The notes under the pieces are model-generated. The model had not been told where the DNA came from and searched no databases. It was given only the letters and a program-made list of their open reading frames with translations. From assembly GCF_000807775.2 (NCBI RefSeq), contig NZ_CP047385.1, forward strand, positions 1,922,001 to 1,986,000: a stretch of 64,000 nucleotides of DNA, given 5' to 3'. How positions within the stretch are numbered: the first letter of the stretch is position 1; each line of letters opens with the position of its first letter. Positions 1 to 8,221 of the stretch are shown piece by piece. A program made the position numbers and the translations under genes. This stretch comes from Pandoraea fibrosis. Lineage in GTDB: Bacteria; Pseudomonadota; Gammaproteobacteria; Burkholderiales; Burkholderiaceae.

Positions 1-30
1 TAAGTGGCGGATCATTGTAGCCGCCGGACG

Positions 31-60
31 AAAAAAAAGCAGGTTGCGTGAGCAACCTGC
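31..60 (-). terminator. Intrinsic terminator of the first small secreted-protein gene
   Basis: On the minus strand a perfect 9-bp stem (GCAGGTTGC / GCAACCTGC, loop of 4) is followed by a run of eight T. It lies about 40 nt past the stop codon of the minus-strand gene at 102-308, as expected for a Rho-independent terminator. Confidence 0.85.
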
Positions 61-101
61 TTATTACCGTACGTTGCGCGGCGAGCCGCGCAGCGCGGTA
101 C

Positions 102-308
102 TTACTTGCTGGCAGCGGCCGGCGCTTCAGCAGCCGAAGCCTTCTTAGCCGACTTCTTGGTCGACTTCTTGTGCGACGACTTCTTCTTGGCAGCCGGCTT
201 GCTAGCAGCGGCCGGAGCAGCAGCAGCGTCCGTTGCCGGAGCAGCGGCTTGGGCGAAAACGCCAGTGGCGAACAGGCCAGCGACCAGGGCAGCGATCAGT
301 TTTTTCAT
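102..308 (-). CDS. Small secreted Ala/Lys-rich protein (68 aa), Asr-like composition
   Basis: A 68-residue protein. Residues 1-19 form a clear Sec signal peptide (MKKLIAALVAGLFATGVFA, then QAA). The mature part is low complexity: an Ala/Pro/Thr stretch to about residue 35, then a very basic tail (KPAAKKKSSHKKSTKK). A GAGGAA ribosome-binding site precedes the ATG and an intrinsic terminator follows the stop, so it is a real monocistronic gene. Composition recalls acid-shock Asr-type periplasmic proteins, which are rich in Ala, Lys and His. That resemblance is compositional only, and no enzymatic domain is visible. The next minus-strand gene (436-663) has the same architecture and looks like a paralogue. 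Confidence 0.75.
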   Translation of the reverse strand: MKKLIAALVAGLFATGVFAQAAAPATDAAAAPAAASKPAAKKKSSHKKSTKKSAKKASAAEAPAAASK

Positions 309-435
309 GAGATTCCTCGTTGAAGCTCGATGTTTGGGTGGTGTACTCGTTGACCCGCGAAGTGAGTCATCTCCTTTAACGTCCGTTCAGGACATTGGTT
401 GACAACTCCCCCGCGGATTTTTTGCAAAGCCAGTA

Positions 436-663
436 TTACGGCTTGTTACCGGTGGGCGGCTGGCTCATCGCCTTCTTGCCCGACTTCTTGTGATGATGCT
501 TCTTGTGCGTGGTGGCCTTCTTCGCCGGGGCAGCATGATCAGCAGGCGCTGCTGCTGCCGGCGCCGCCGGAGCGACAGGCGCCGTAGCCGGTGCCGATTG
601 TTGGGCCATCGCGGCGCCGGACACAATCAGGCCGGCGGTCAGTGCGAGCAGCAGTTTGTTCAT
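436..663 (-). CDS. Small secreted Ala/His/Lys-rich protein (75 aa), paralogue of the neighbour
   Basis: A 75-residue protein with a signal peptide at residues 1-20 (MNKLLLALTAGLIVSGAAMA, then QQ). An Ala/Pro spacer follows, then a basic His/Lys segment (KKATTHKKHHHKKSGKK) near residues 48-64. The upstream context ACGAGGAA matches the ribosome-binding site of the gene at 102-308, and both share the layout signal peptide, Ala/Pro linker, Lys-rich tail, so an old duplication is likely. The THKKHHHKK segment resembles the repeats of enterobacterial acid-shock protein Asr. The role is unknown: a periplasmic buffer, metal-binding or envelope-charge protein are all possible. Confidence 0.72.
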   Translation of the reverse strand: MNKLLLALTAGLIVSGAAMAQQSAPATAPVAPAAPAAAAPADHAAPAKKATTHKKHHHKKSGKKAMSQPPTGNKP

Positions 664-715
664 GACTTGGTTTCCTCGTTTCAGTTAGTGGTGCGTATGT
701 TGCGCACCTGTTCCC

Positions 716-1306
716 TCAACGGGATGGACGACTGCGAGGTTGACCGGAAAGTGTAAGTATTTGTTGCGGTAGCTCGCACCATTGACCGGGTGCGAGGTTC
801 AACGAAAAGACGTCGACCGGACCGATGGCGACGCGTACCAGCCGAAGTGTCGGTTTGCCCACGGCCGCGGTCATGCGCCTGACCTGACGGTTCTTGCCTT
901 CCACGAGGGTGATTTCGAGCCAATGTGTCGGGATGCTTGCCCGAAAGCGGATCGGCGGGTTGCGCGGCCAGAGATGGGGCGGCTCGGGAATTTCGCGCGC
1001 TTCGCACGGCCGCGTAACGAAGTCGCCCAGATCAAGACCGCTGCGCAGCCGGGCGACGGCCGCCTCGTCGTAAGCCCCTTCCACTTGCGCCCAATAGGTC
1101 TTCGGCAGCTTGCGCTCGGGCTCGGCGATGCGCGCCTGCAGGCGGCCGTCGTCGGTCAGCAGCAGGAGCCCTTCGCTGTCGGCATCGAGCCGTCCTGCCG
1201 GGTAGACGTCCGGAAGTGTCACGCATTCGGCGAGCGTGGGGCGCGTCGGATGCGGAGAAAACTGGCAAATCGTACCGAAGGGTTTATTGAGTGCGAGAAG
1301 TGTCAT
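716..1306 (-). CDS. rluE: 23S rRNA pseudouridine synthase, RluE type
   Basis: A 196-residue protein of the RsuA/RluB/E/F pseudouridine synthase family. It carries the catalytic-Asp motif [20 protein letters not shown] near residues 35-54, the family motif [10 protein letters not shown], and the C-terminal signature [18 protein letters not shown]. It lacks the N-terminal S4 domain of RsuA and RluB, and its length fits RluE, which converts U2457 of 23S rRNA to pseudouridine in E. coli. It is transcribed divergently from icd, as in many Burkholderiales. The C-terminal tail ([10 protein letters not shown]) is unstructured. Family assignment is firm; the exact target uridine is inferred. Confidence 0.88.
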   Translation of the reverse strand: MTLLALNKPFGTICQFSPHPTRPTLAECVTLPDVYPAGRLDADSEGLLLLTDDGRLQARIAEPERKLPKTYWAQVEGAYDEAAVARLRSGLDLGDFVTRPCEAREIPEPPHLWPRNPPIRFRASIPTHWLEITLVEGKNRQVRRMTAAVGKPTLRLVRVAIGPVDVFSLNLAPGQWCELPQQILTLSGQPRSRPSR

Positions 1307-1410
1307 ACCGGGGGAAGAAAATCAGAAATTGCCGAGGCAGCGCCGTGCGATATTGCAGCGCGTCGCGAAATACCCGAACGGATGATGCGGCCACTCGCCG
1401 CGCTGTCCTC

Positions 1411-1471
1411 TGGTCAGCCCCGTGATGTTAATGCATAATCGAAAACATCAGTCTTATGTCTTATATAAGAC
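1411..1471 (+). promoter_or_regulatory. icd promoter with a 14-bp palindromic operator-like site
   Basis: A possible sigma-70 promoter is TGGTCA (1411-1416), 17 nt, CATAAT (1434-1439). Just downstream is the perfect palindrome GTCTTATATAAGAC (1458-1471), preceded by a direct copy of its half site, AGTCTTAT (1450-1457). Lying across the predicted early transcribed region about 120 bp before icd, it has the position of a repressor site. The palindrome is plainly visible; the promoter and regulator are inferred. Confidence 0.5.
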
Positions 1472-1590
1472 TAAAGCCGCGCCATACGCATCCCATGGCG
1501 CTGTGACTACAATAGGGCGGAAATGCGTCGAGAGCTCACCCCTCATCGGGTTCGATGCGCGCAGTCCGATCCATCCATTGGAGCCCCACC

Positions 1591-2844
1591 ATGTCGTATC
1601 AGCACATCAAGGTCCCGGCAGGCGAGAAGATTTCCGTCAACAAGGATTTCTCACTGAACGTGCCGGACAATCCGATCATCCCGTACATCGAAGGCGACGG
1701 CACGGGCGTGGATATTACGCCGGTAATGCTCAAGGTTGTCGATGCTGCCGTGGAGAAGGCATACGGCGGCAAGCGCAAGATCAGTTGGATGGAGATTTAT
1801 GCGGGTGAAAAATCGACCCGGATCTACGGCCCGGACGTGTGGTTGCCCGACGAGACGCTTCAGGTCGTGAAGGACTACGTTGTGTCGATCAAGGGACCGC
1901 TGACAACGCCGGTGGGTGGCGGTATCCGCTCACTCAATGTGGCATTGCGTCAGCAACTCGACCTGTACGTGTGTCTGCGTCCGGTGCAGTACTTCAAGGG
2001 GGTGCCGTCGCCGGTGCGTCAGCCTGAGAAGATCAACATGGTGATCTTCCGCGAGAACTCCGAAGACATTTATGCGGGGATCGAGTGGGAAGCGGAATCG
2101 GCGGGTGCGAAGAAACTGATCGCGTTCCTGCAAAACGAGATGGGCGTGAGCAAGATCCGCTTTCCGCAGACGTCGGGTATCGGCGTCAAGCCGGTGTCGC
2201 GCGAGGGTACGGAGCGGCTGGTGCGCAAGGCGATTCAGTACGCGATCGACAACAACCGCGACACGGTCACGCTCGTGCACAAGGGCAACATCATGAAGTT
2301 CACGGAAGGGGCGTTCCGCGATTGGGGCTACGCACTTGCCAAGAACGAATTCGGCGCGACGGAGATCGATGACGGTCCGTGGTGCAAAGTGAAGAACCCC
2401 AAGACGGGCAAGGACATCATCATCAAGGACTCGATTGCCGACGCCTTCCTGCAACAGATTCTGTTGCGTCCGGCCGAGTACGACGTGATCGCCACGCTTA
2501 ACCTGAACGGCGATTACATCTCCGACGCGCTCGCCGCACAGGTGGGTGGCATCGGCATCGCGCCGGGGGCGAACCTGTCCGATTCGGTAGCAATGTTCGA
2601 AGCCACGCACGGCACGGCGCCGAAGTATGCGGGCAAGGATTACGTGAATCCCGGCTCGGAAATCCTCTCGGCAGAAATGATGCTGCGGCATATGGGCTGG
2701 ACCGAAGCCGCGGACCTGATCATCGCGTCGATGGAGAAGTCGATTCTGTCGAAGAAGGTGACCTACGACTTTGCGCGCTTGATGGAAGGGGCGACACAGG
2801 TGTCGTGCTCCGGCTTCGGTCAGGTGATGATCGAGAACATGTAA
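1591..2844 (+). CDS. icd: NADP-dependent isocitrate dehydrogenase
   Basis: A 417-residue protein, the length of E. coli Icd (416). It oxidatively decarboxylates isocitrate to 2-oxoglutarate in the TCA cycle, producing NADPH. Recognisable segments are [12 protein letters not shown] near the N-terminus, the substrate loop [20 protein letters not shown], the phosphorylatable-serine region [15 protein letters not shown], and the cofactor region [21 protein letters not shown] chose the ATG at 1591 over the in-frame start at 1555 because GGAG lies 8 nt upstream and [11 protein letters not shown] matches family N-termini. It is single-gene with a strong terminator just downstream. Confidence 0.96.
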   Translation: MSYQHIKVPAGEKISVNKDFSLNVPDNPIIPYIEGDGTGVDITPVMLKVVDAAVEKAYGGKRKISWMEIYAGEKSTRIYGPDVWLPDETLQVVKDYVVSIKGPLTTPVGGGIRSLNVALRQQLDLYVCLRPVQYFKGVPSPVRQPEKINMVIFRENSEDIYAGIEWEAESAGAKKLIAFLQNEMGVSKIRFPQTSGIGVKPVSREGTERLVRKAIQYAIDNNRDTVTLVHKGNIMKFTEGAFRDWGYALAKNEFGATEIDDGPWCKVKNPKTGKDIIIKDSIADAFLQQILLRPAEYDVIATLNLNGDYISDALAAQVGGIGIAPGANLSDSVAMFEATHGTAPKYAGKDYVNPGSEILSAEMMLRHMGWTEAADLIIASMEKSILSKKVTYDFARLMEGATQVSCSGFGQVMIENM

Positions 2845-2881
2845 GGCCTCACGGCTCACGCGCCCAACGGCTGTGCTGTCA

Positions 2882-2920
2882 AAAGCCCCCGGTGTAGCGA
2901 TGCTCGCCGGGGGCTTTATG
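2882..2920 (+). terminator. Intrinsic terminator after icd
   Basis: An 11-bp perfect stem AAAGCCCCCGG / CCGGGGGCTTT with a 14-nt loop, running into TTTATGTTTT. The A-rich left flank means it can also act on minus-strand transcripts of the convergent gene at 2928-3356. Confidence 0.85.
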
Positions 2921-2927
2921 TTTTGCG

Positions 2928-3356
2928 CTACTGCACCACGACCGTCGTGGTCACGCGATGGTCGCCTGTGCCTGGCACGCGGCTGGTGAACTCACGTGGG
3001 AATCCGACCGTCCAGACGACCACGTCGGTGCCCGGTGTCTGCCCCGCCTGATACCACACGATCATGCCGGGAAAGCGCATGGTCTCGCAGCGCTGGCCGT
3101 CAGGCACGGTGTAATCGATCCATTCCGGTAAGACCTCACCGAGCGTCGGCTTCGAATCAAGTTGGAATGTCGGCTGGCCCAGCGAGCGGCATAGCACGCT
3201 GTAGTTGGGCTGTACCCAGATCGCGACCTTCTGGCCTACGGCAACGCTGATGTCGATGCTCGGCGGAGGGTATGCCGCTTGCGCCTGCGCAGCGCCCGCG
3301 CCCATCACGCACGCGACGAATGCCATCGTGCGCCATGCGATTCCTGTGGTGTCCAT
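2928..3356 (-). CDS. Small exported protein of unknown function
   Basis: A 142-residue protein with a signal peptide (MDTTGIAWRTMAFVACVMG, cleavage probably after AQAQA). The ATG at 3356 has a strong GGGAGGT ribosome-binding site; the longer frame beginning at 3413 does not. The mature part has two Cys (VLCRSLGQ and GQRCETMRF) that could form a disulfide, and a beta-rich look (VAIWVQPNYSV, GMIVWYQAG, VVVWTVGFPREF). I do not recognise a family. It is likely periplasmic or surface associated and converges on the icd terminator. Confidence 0.7.
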   Translation of the reverse strand: MDTTGIAWRTMAFVACVMGAGAAQAQAAYPPPSIDISVAVGQKVAIWVQPNYSVLCRSLGQPTFQLDSKPTLGEVLPEWIDYTVPDGQRCETMRFPGMIVWYQAGQTPGTDVVVWTVGFPREFTSRVPGTGDHRVTTTVVVQ

Positions 3357-3534
3357 GACGGACCTCCCGCCCCCCTCGGCGGCCGACGCATAGCCTTCTC
3401 CTGACCGGAACAAACCGTCGGCACAACGCTTTCATTACAGTGCATCCGCTAGCACAACGCAAGGAACGGTGGGCGTTGGCTGTGCGTGCTACGCTGCTCG
3501 CGTGTTTTCGTGCGCGACTCACGGGAGGATGAGG

Positions 3535-3894
3535 ATGAAGGTCAATCGCATCGTTGCTAATATCGCCGCACCGTCGGCGCAGACGTTACAGGCGGCACAA
3601 CGCTTTTACGGCGAACTGCTCGGACTGGATCTGCTGATGGATCACGGCTGGATTGCCACTTACGGCAATGCATCGAAGATGAGTGTGCAGGTCAGCATCG
3701 CCACGGAGGGCGGCAACGGCACGCCCGTGCCGGACCTTTCGATCGAGGTCGACGATGTGGACAGCGCGCTGGCATGCATGCGCGACGCTGGCGTGGCTAT
3801 CGAATACGGACCTGCCGACGAACCCTGGGGTGTGCGACGCTTCTATGTGCGCGACCCGTTCGGCCGTTTGCTCAACATCCTTTCGCACCGGTAA
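3535..3894 (+). CDS. VOC (glyoxalase/bleomycin resistance) superfamily protein
   Basis: A 119-residue single-domain VOC protein. It begins MKVNRIVANIAAPSAQ and has the paired beta-alpha-beta-beta-beta modules: the first around FYGELLGLDLLMDHGW, the second ending WGVRRFYVRDPFGRLLNIL. This last motif resembles the metal-binding Glu/His region of many VOC proteins, though the usual Glu after RDPFG-LLN is replaced. The start at 3535 is preferred because GGGAGG lies 6 nt upstream; the ATG at 3529 is too close to it. The substrate cannot be predicted from sequence. Confidence 0.8.
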   Translation: MKVNRIVANIAAPSAQTLQAAQRFYGELLGLDLLMDHGWIATYGNASKMSVQVSIATEGGNGTPVPDLSIEVDDVDSALACMRDAGVAIEYGPADEPWGVRRFYVRDPFGRLLNILSHR

Positions 3895-3985
3895 GCGCGG
3901 GTCGCCAGCTGCTCACCGTCCATCGCTGAGCGCCGAACGATCCTCATTCACGCGGGCCATCTCGCCACGGCACCGCAGCACCGTC

Positions 3986-4909
3986 TCACCGTCCATCGAA
4001 ACAGGCCGCGAGGCGTTGCTGTTCAAACGCCTGGACAACGTGGTCCACGAATACGCGCGTTCGCAGCGGCAACAGCTTTTTGTTCGAGTAGTAGATGAAC
4101 ACCCCGCCGTACTCATCGAACCAGCCGGGCAGCAGTCGTTGAATGCGCCCCGTCGCCAACAGCGGCGCTGCATGCGGCATGGGCAGTAACGCTACGCCGT
4201 AGCCCAGCGCGACGGCGTGCGCCATCGCTTCCGGATCGTCGAAGATCATGCGGGTGCGCGCTTCGATGTTGACGCGCTCACCGACGGCGTTGCGAAGGTC
4301 CCATGCGCGCAGTCGCCCCGACATGCCGGAGCGCCGCAGGATCGCGTCGTAGGTGGCGAGCTCCGATGGATGCTTCGGGGCCTTGCGTCCGGCCATGTAG
4401 TCGGACGATGCGCAAATGACGGCATACGTCGGGGCGAGCCGCCGCGCGATCACGCCGGGCGTGAGTTCGATGCCGCCGCCAATCGCGGCGTCGAAGCCTT
4501 CGGCCACCACATCCACGCTTCGGTTGTCGAACCGCCAATCCGGCACGATGTCGGGATATCTGGCGAGGAAGTCGCCGAGCAACGGCACGAGGTACAGACG
4601 GCCGAACGCGTGCGCCACGCTTACCCTGAGCACGCCAGACGGCTTTCCCTCGCCCTCGGCTGCGCGCGAGAACGCGTCGGTCAGCGCGGCGAACGGCCCG
4701 TCGACGTCGAGCAGGAACCGCTCGCCGCCTGCCGTCAACGTGAGGCTCCGGGTACTTCGATGGAACAGCCTCAGGCCGAGTTGCGTCTCCAGACGCGCCA
4801 CATTCTTGCTCACCGCCGCAGGCGTCATTCCCAGTCGCCGCGCGGCGGCCGAAAAACTTCCCGCGCGTGCACTGAGGACAAAGGCTTCGATCAGATGCAA
4901 TGCGTCCAT
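3986..4909 (-). CDS. LysR-family transcriptional regulator, divergent from the SDR gene
   Basis: A 307-residue LysR regulator. The N-terminal winged helix-turn-helix (residues 1-60) contains SFSAAARRLGMTPAAVSKNV and LETQLGLRLFHRSTRSLTLT; the rest is the periplasmic-binding-like effector domain. It resembles the large AaeR/DmlR-like clade by its LGLRLFHRSTRSL core. It starts 105 bp from, and divergent to, the SDR gene at 5015, the classic arrangement of a LysR activator and its target. The effector is unknown. Confidence 0.88.
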   Translation of the reverse strand: MDALHLIEAFVLSARAGSFSAAARRLGMTPAAVSKNVARLETQLGLRLFHRSTRSLTLTAGGERFLLDVDGPFAALTDAFSRAAEGEGKPSGVLRVSVAHAFGRLYLVPLLGDFLARYPDIVPDWRFDNRSVDVVAEGFDAAIGGGIELTPGVIARRLAPTYAVICASSDYMAGRKAPKHPSELATYDAILRRSGMSGRLRAWDLRNAVGERVNIEARTRMIFDDPEAMAHAVALGYGVALLPMPHAAPLLATGRIQRLLPGWFDEYGGVFIYYSNKKLLPLRTRVFVDHVVQAFEQQRLAACFDGR

Positions 4910-5014
4910 TTCATCTGTTCCATTTGGTTGAAATTGATGATCGATATTATGGTCTAGTTGCGATGTAATTCAACACCGATACTGGCTTCACTTCTCAACC
5001 AGTGGAGCAACATC

Positions 5015-5758
5015 ATGGCAACGAGTTTTCAAGGCAAAGTGGCATTCGTCACGGGTGGTTCACGCGGTATCGGCGCGGCGATCGTGCAGCGGCTGGCCGA
5101 TGGCGGGGCGACGGTGGCCTTCACTTACAAGGGTTCGAAAGCGGCAGCGGAGGAGCTCGTCGCCCGCATTCAGGCGTCCGGGGGACGTGCGAAGGCGCTG
5201 CTCGCCGACGCCAGCGATGCCGCAGCGTTGACCCAGGCAGTGAACGACGCCGCGCAGCAATTCGGCAAGATCGACATTCTCGTGAACAACGCCGGCGTGT
5301 TCACGCTGGGATCGGTCGCCGACCTGGCGCTGGAAGACTTCGATCGCATGCTGAACGTGAACGTGCGCGCCGTGTTCGTGGCATCGAAAGCCGCGCTTGC
5401 GCACATGGGCGAGGGCGGACGCATCATCAACATCGGCTCGTGCAATGCAGAGCGCATCCCGTTCGAGGGCGGCGCGACTTATGCCATGAGCAAGGCGGCG
5501 CTGGTCGGTCTCGTCAAAGGCATGGCGCGCGATGTCGGCCCGCGAGGCATTACCGTCAACAACGTTCAGCCGGGCCCGACGAACACCGATATGAATCCGG
5601 CGCAGGGGGACTTCGCCAAATCGATGCACGACATCATGGCGCTCAAGTATCACGCCCGTCCGGAAGACATCGCCGCGATGGTCGCCTATGTCGCCAGCGA
5701 GGAAGCCAGCTTCGTGACCGGGGCGAGCCTGACCATCGATGGCGGCTACAGCGCGTGA
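5015..5758 (+). CDS. Short-chain dehydrogenase/reductase (3-oxoacyl-ACP reductase-like)
   Basis: A 247-residue classical SDR. The cofactor motif TGGSRGIGAAI is near residue 13, NNAG near residue 90, the catalytic tyrosine-lysine pair in YAMSKAAL, and the PGPTNTDMN loop follows. The C-terminus (FVTGASLTIDGGYSA) is typical of the FabG-like clade. The ATG at 5015, 9 nt after GGAG, is preferred over the in-frame start at 4958, which would add residues with no homology. It acts on an unknown keto/hydroxy substrate with NAD(P)H. The divergent LysR gene at 3986-4909 probably controls it. Confidence 0.88.
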   Translation: MATSFQGKVAFVTGGSRGIGAAIVQRLADGGATVAFTYKGSKAAAEELVARIQASGGRAKALLADASDAAALTQAVNDAAQQFGKIDILVNNAGVFTLGSVADLALEDFDRMLNVNVRAVFVASKAALAHMGEGGRIINIGSCNAERIPFEGGATYAMSKAALVGLVKGMARDVGPRGITVNNVQPGPTNTDMNPAQGDFAKSMHDIMALKYHARPEDIAAMVAYVASEEASFVTGASLTIDGGYSA

Positions 5759-6023
5759 GCTTCGTCTGAATTCCTGACGAACGCGGTGTGACGGTAAGCG
5801 TAAGAAATGCAACGGCGCGAGCGCTATTGAGTGACTTTCCCGAGAGATCTGCGAGGCTTGCCGATCCCGGGCAACCGCCCGATCTCCCGCGCCGTTGCTG
5901 TCTTTCGTCATTCCCAAGACGACAGCGGTGCCGCCATATCCTGGGTTACCGGTGTAATGGCGTGTAAGTTGCGCCGTCTGTGGACGTCAACCTGCGCGCA
6001 GCGCAGCCACCTAGACTGCGCGG

Positions 6024-7139
6024 ATGAAGGTCGTTCACCTCTCCCATACGCCGGTGGCCGGCAGCCCGGGCAACATTGTCTCGGCGCTGAACCGGCACAC
6101 CGACATTGCCGCGCGCCACGTCGTCTACGACGCGGCGGCCTATGCGTCGCGGACCTTCGCCGTCGATCTCGACTGGCAACGTCACCGCGAAGAAGCGCTC
6201 GATGTCATCGCGGCCGCCGATGTCATCCACGTCCATCAGATATTTCCGATGGAGACGACATTCGGCGCCGACTTTCCGAACCGTTTCGGCAACAAACGAT
6301 GGATCCGTCAGTTTCACTCCGCACCGGAGCTATGGTGTCGCGACGACGCCGTCATGCGCGAGCGCATCATCAACGATCCCTTGCCTCAGTTGGTCATCGG
6401 CCAGGGTCCGGAGCGCTTCTACCCCTTTGCCCGCGTGGTGCCCAACATCGTGCCGATCGACGACGCGCGTTACCTGCCGAAACCGGAATCTCCGGGCGAG
6501 ACCGGTCGTCCTCTGGTCGTATTCTCACCGAGTGGCGCGTCGTCAGGCTGGCGCAAACGCTGGGAGACCAAGGGCGCGCCGCAGACGCTGCGCTTGCTGC
6601 GCCGGCTCGAACGTCGCGGGCTGTGCGAGGTGCGCCTCATCATGGGAGTACCGCACGACGAATGTCTGCGACTGAAGCAACGGGCGGCGGTGGCGCTGGA
6701 CGAATGCGTGACGGGCAACTATCACCTCTCCGGGCTCGAGGCGTTGTCGCAGGGTAAGCCGACGCTCGGTCACCTTGACAATCGCGTGCAGTCGCAACTT
6801 CGCCGCCTGACCGGGGCTTGCGAACTGCCGTGGGTCGATGTGCCGCTGGAGGCGGCCGAAGCGCCATTGGTGGAGTTGCTGGAGAGCGCGTCGCTGCGCG
6901 CGCAGATCGGCGCTGCATCGCGTCGATGGATGGAGACTCACTACCGCGACGCCGCGATGGTGCAGTACTACCGTCAGGCATATCTCGATCTTTTCAACGC
7001 GCCGCACCGCTTCGGCGAGCGCCGCATCGACGCCGCCGATCAGTGGCTAGGGGTCTCGCTGCCGAATCTGCGCTGGCGGGCGCGTCGCAACGCCAACGCA
7101 TTCTGGCGCGGGCTATGGGAAACGTGGCATGGCCGCTAA
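6024..7139 (+). CDS. Glycosyltransferase, GT-B fold (GT4-like)
   Basis: A 371-residue protein. The N-terminal half begins MKVVHLSHTPVAGSPGNI, typical of GT-B acceptor domains, with ADVIHVHQIFPM as the usual xDVIHVH strand. The C-terminal half has VVFSPSGASSGWRKRWETKG and a donor-site segment GNYHLSGLEALSQGKPTLG, the counterpart of the E-x7-E region of GT4 enzymes. The C-terminus has basic, aromatic residues (RWRARRNANAFWRGLW) that could bind membrane or nucleic acid. It stands alone, with no polysaccharide locus beside it, so donor and acceptor are unknown. The 265 bp upstream show no other gene. Confidence 0.75.
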   Translation: MKVVHLSHTPVAGSPGNIVSALNRHTDIAARHVVYDAAAYASRTFAVDLDWQRHREEALDVIAAADVIHVHQIFPMETTFGADFPNRFGNKRWIRQFHSAPELWCRDDAVMRERIINDPLPQLVIGQGPERFYPFARVVPNIVPIDDARYLPKPESPGETGRPLVVFSPSGASSGWRKRWETKGAPQTLRLLRRLERRGLCEVRLIMGVPHDECLRLKQRAAVALDECVTGNYHLSGLEALSQGKPTLGHLDNRVQSQLRRLTGACELPWVDVPLEAAEAPLVELLESASLRAQIGAASRRWMETHYRDAAMVQYYRQAYLDLFNAPHRFGERRIDAADQWLGVSLPNLRWRARRNANAFWRGLWETWHGR

Positions 7140-7149
7140 GCGGCGAGCG

Positions 7150-8061
7150 TCACTCCGAAAACAGATCGAATAGCAGCGTGCGCATCCACTGACTTGCGGG
7201 TTCCTGGTGATAGCGGGCATGCCAGAACAGATTGATCTGCACGTCCGGCAAATCCAGCGGGTGGTCGACGTAACGCAATCCGAAGTGCTGTGCGCTGCGC
7301 TGGGCGAACTTTTCCGTGACGGTCGCAATGAGATCCGTGGCGTGCAGAATGTCGGCGAGCGCCACGAAATGCGGCACGCGCAACCGGATGTTGCGTTGCA
7401 CGTGGGCGCGTGCCATGAAGTCGTCGACCTGTCCGTGTCCCGTGCCCGCCGCGATCACCATGACTTGCTCCGCCCGCTCGAAATCCTCGCGCGCCATGCG
7501 CGTCGTCTTCGGTTTGTCGAGCGGATGGCCCGGGCGGAACATGCACACATACTTTTGCCGGAACAGGCGTCGCTGAAAAAACTCGGCGGTCAGATCGGGC
7601 AGATGCCCGACGGCGAGATCCACCTGACCCGCGGCCATCTCTTCATGCAAATTGACGGCCGTGTTGCGCACCGTACTGACCGTAATGCCCGGCGCCTGAT
7701 CGCCGAGGGCATGCATGAGCCTCGGGAGAAAGTGCACTTCGCCGATATCCGTCATGGCGATCTGAAAGGCGCGCTGGCTCGTTGCTGGGTCGAAGGCGAG
7801 TTGACGGTTGAACACGCCGTGCAAGGCGTCCAGGGCGGTCGCTACCGGCTCGGCCAGTTCGATCGCCATGGGCGTTGGCAACATACCCCGCGACGTGCGG
7901 ACGAATAGTTCATCGTTGAACAGCTTGCGCAGACGCGCCAGCGAATTGCTGACCGCGGGCTGCGTCACGCCAAGCGCTTCGGCAACGCGGGAAACGCGTC
8001 TCGCGTTGTACAGATGCTGGAAAACCACCAGCAGGTTCAGGTCGACAGCATGCAGGTCCAT
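7150..8061 (-). CDS. nagR: LysR-family regulator, NahR/NagR type
   Basis: A 303-residue LysR regulator. Its DNA-binding domain (DLNLLVVFQHLYNARRVS, then GVTQPAVSNSLARLRKLF) and effector domain (AMTDIGEVHFLPRLM, VIAAGTGHGQVDDFM, INLFWHARYHQEP, LLFDLFSE at the end) match the NahR/NagR/DntR salicylate-responsive subgroup as I remember it. It is transcribed divergently from the ring-hydroxylase operon starting at 8222. Known family members activate on binding salicylate, which fits the downstream enzyme. The gene name is by analogy; the inducer is inferred. Confidence 0.82.
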   Translation of the reverse strand: MDLHAVDLNLLVVFQHLYNARRVSRVAEALGVTQPAVSNSLARLRKLFNDELFVRTSRGMLPTPMAIELAEPVATALDALHGVFNRQLAFDPATSQRAFQIAMTDIGEVHFLPRLMHALGDQAPGITVSTVRNTAVNLHEEMAAGQVDLAVGHLPDLTAEFFQRRLFRQKYVCMFRPGHPLDKPKTTRMAREDFERAEQVMVIAAGTGHGQVDDFMARAHVQRNIRLRVPHFVALADILHATDLIATVTEKFAQRSAQHFGLRYVDHPLDLPDVQINLFWHARYHQEPASQWMRTLLFDLFSE

Positions 8062-8079
8062 GGGGACACGTCTCGGCGA

Positions 8080-8095
8080 TCAGTGAAATCACTGA
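8080..8095. promoter_or_regulatory. Perfect palindrome between nagR-like gene and hydroxylase operon
   Basis: TCAGTGA-AA-TCACTGA is a perfect 7-bp inverted repeat with a T-N11-A-like core, 18 bp before the LysR start codon. Its place and symmetry fit the LysR recognition site that also represses the regulator itself. It does not match the NahR consensus as I recall it, so this regulator may have a diverged site. Confidence 0.5.
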
Positions 8096-8106
8096 AATTT
8101 ATAGGA

Positions 8107-8136
8107 GATATAAGCGAGATTCTATTGGTTTATATC
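8107..8136. promoter_or_regulatory. Second inverted repeat in the nag intergenic region
   Basis: GATATAA, 16 nt, TTATATC form perfect 7-bp arms in the AT-rich part of the intergenic space, 85-115 bp before the reductase gene. It could be the activation site or overlap the promoter of the hydroxylase operon. Confidence 0.35.
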
Positions 8137-8221
8137 GCGGCTTGCGCGAAGCTTCTTGCAAACGGCGTCCGAACGCCGGAGGCAGTGCCCGGCGGGTGCT
8201 GTCATCACGGAGACAATCCCC

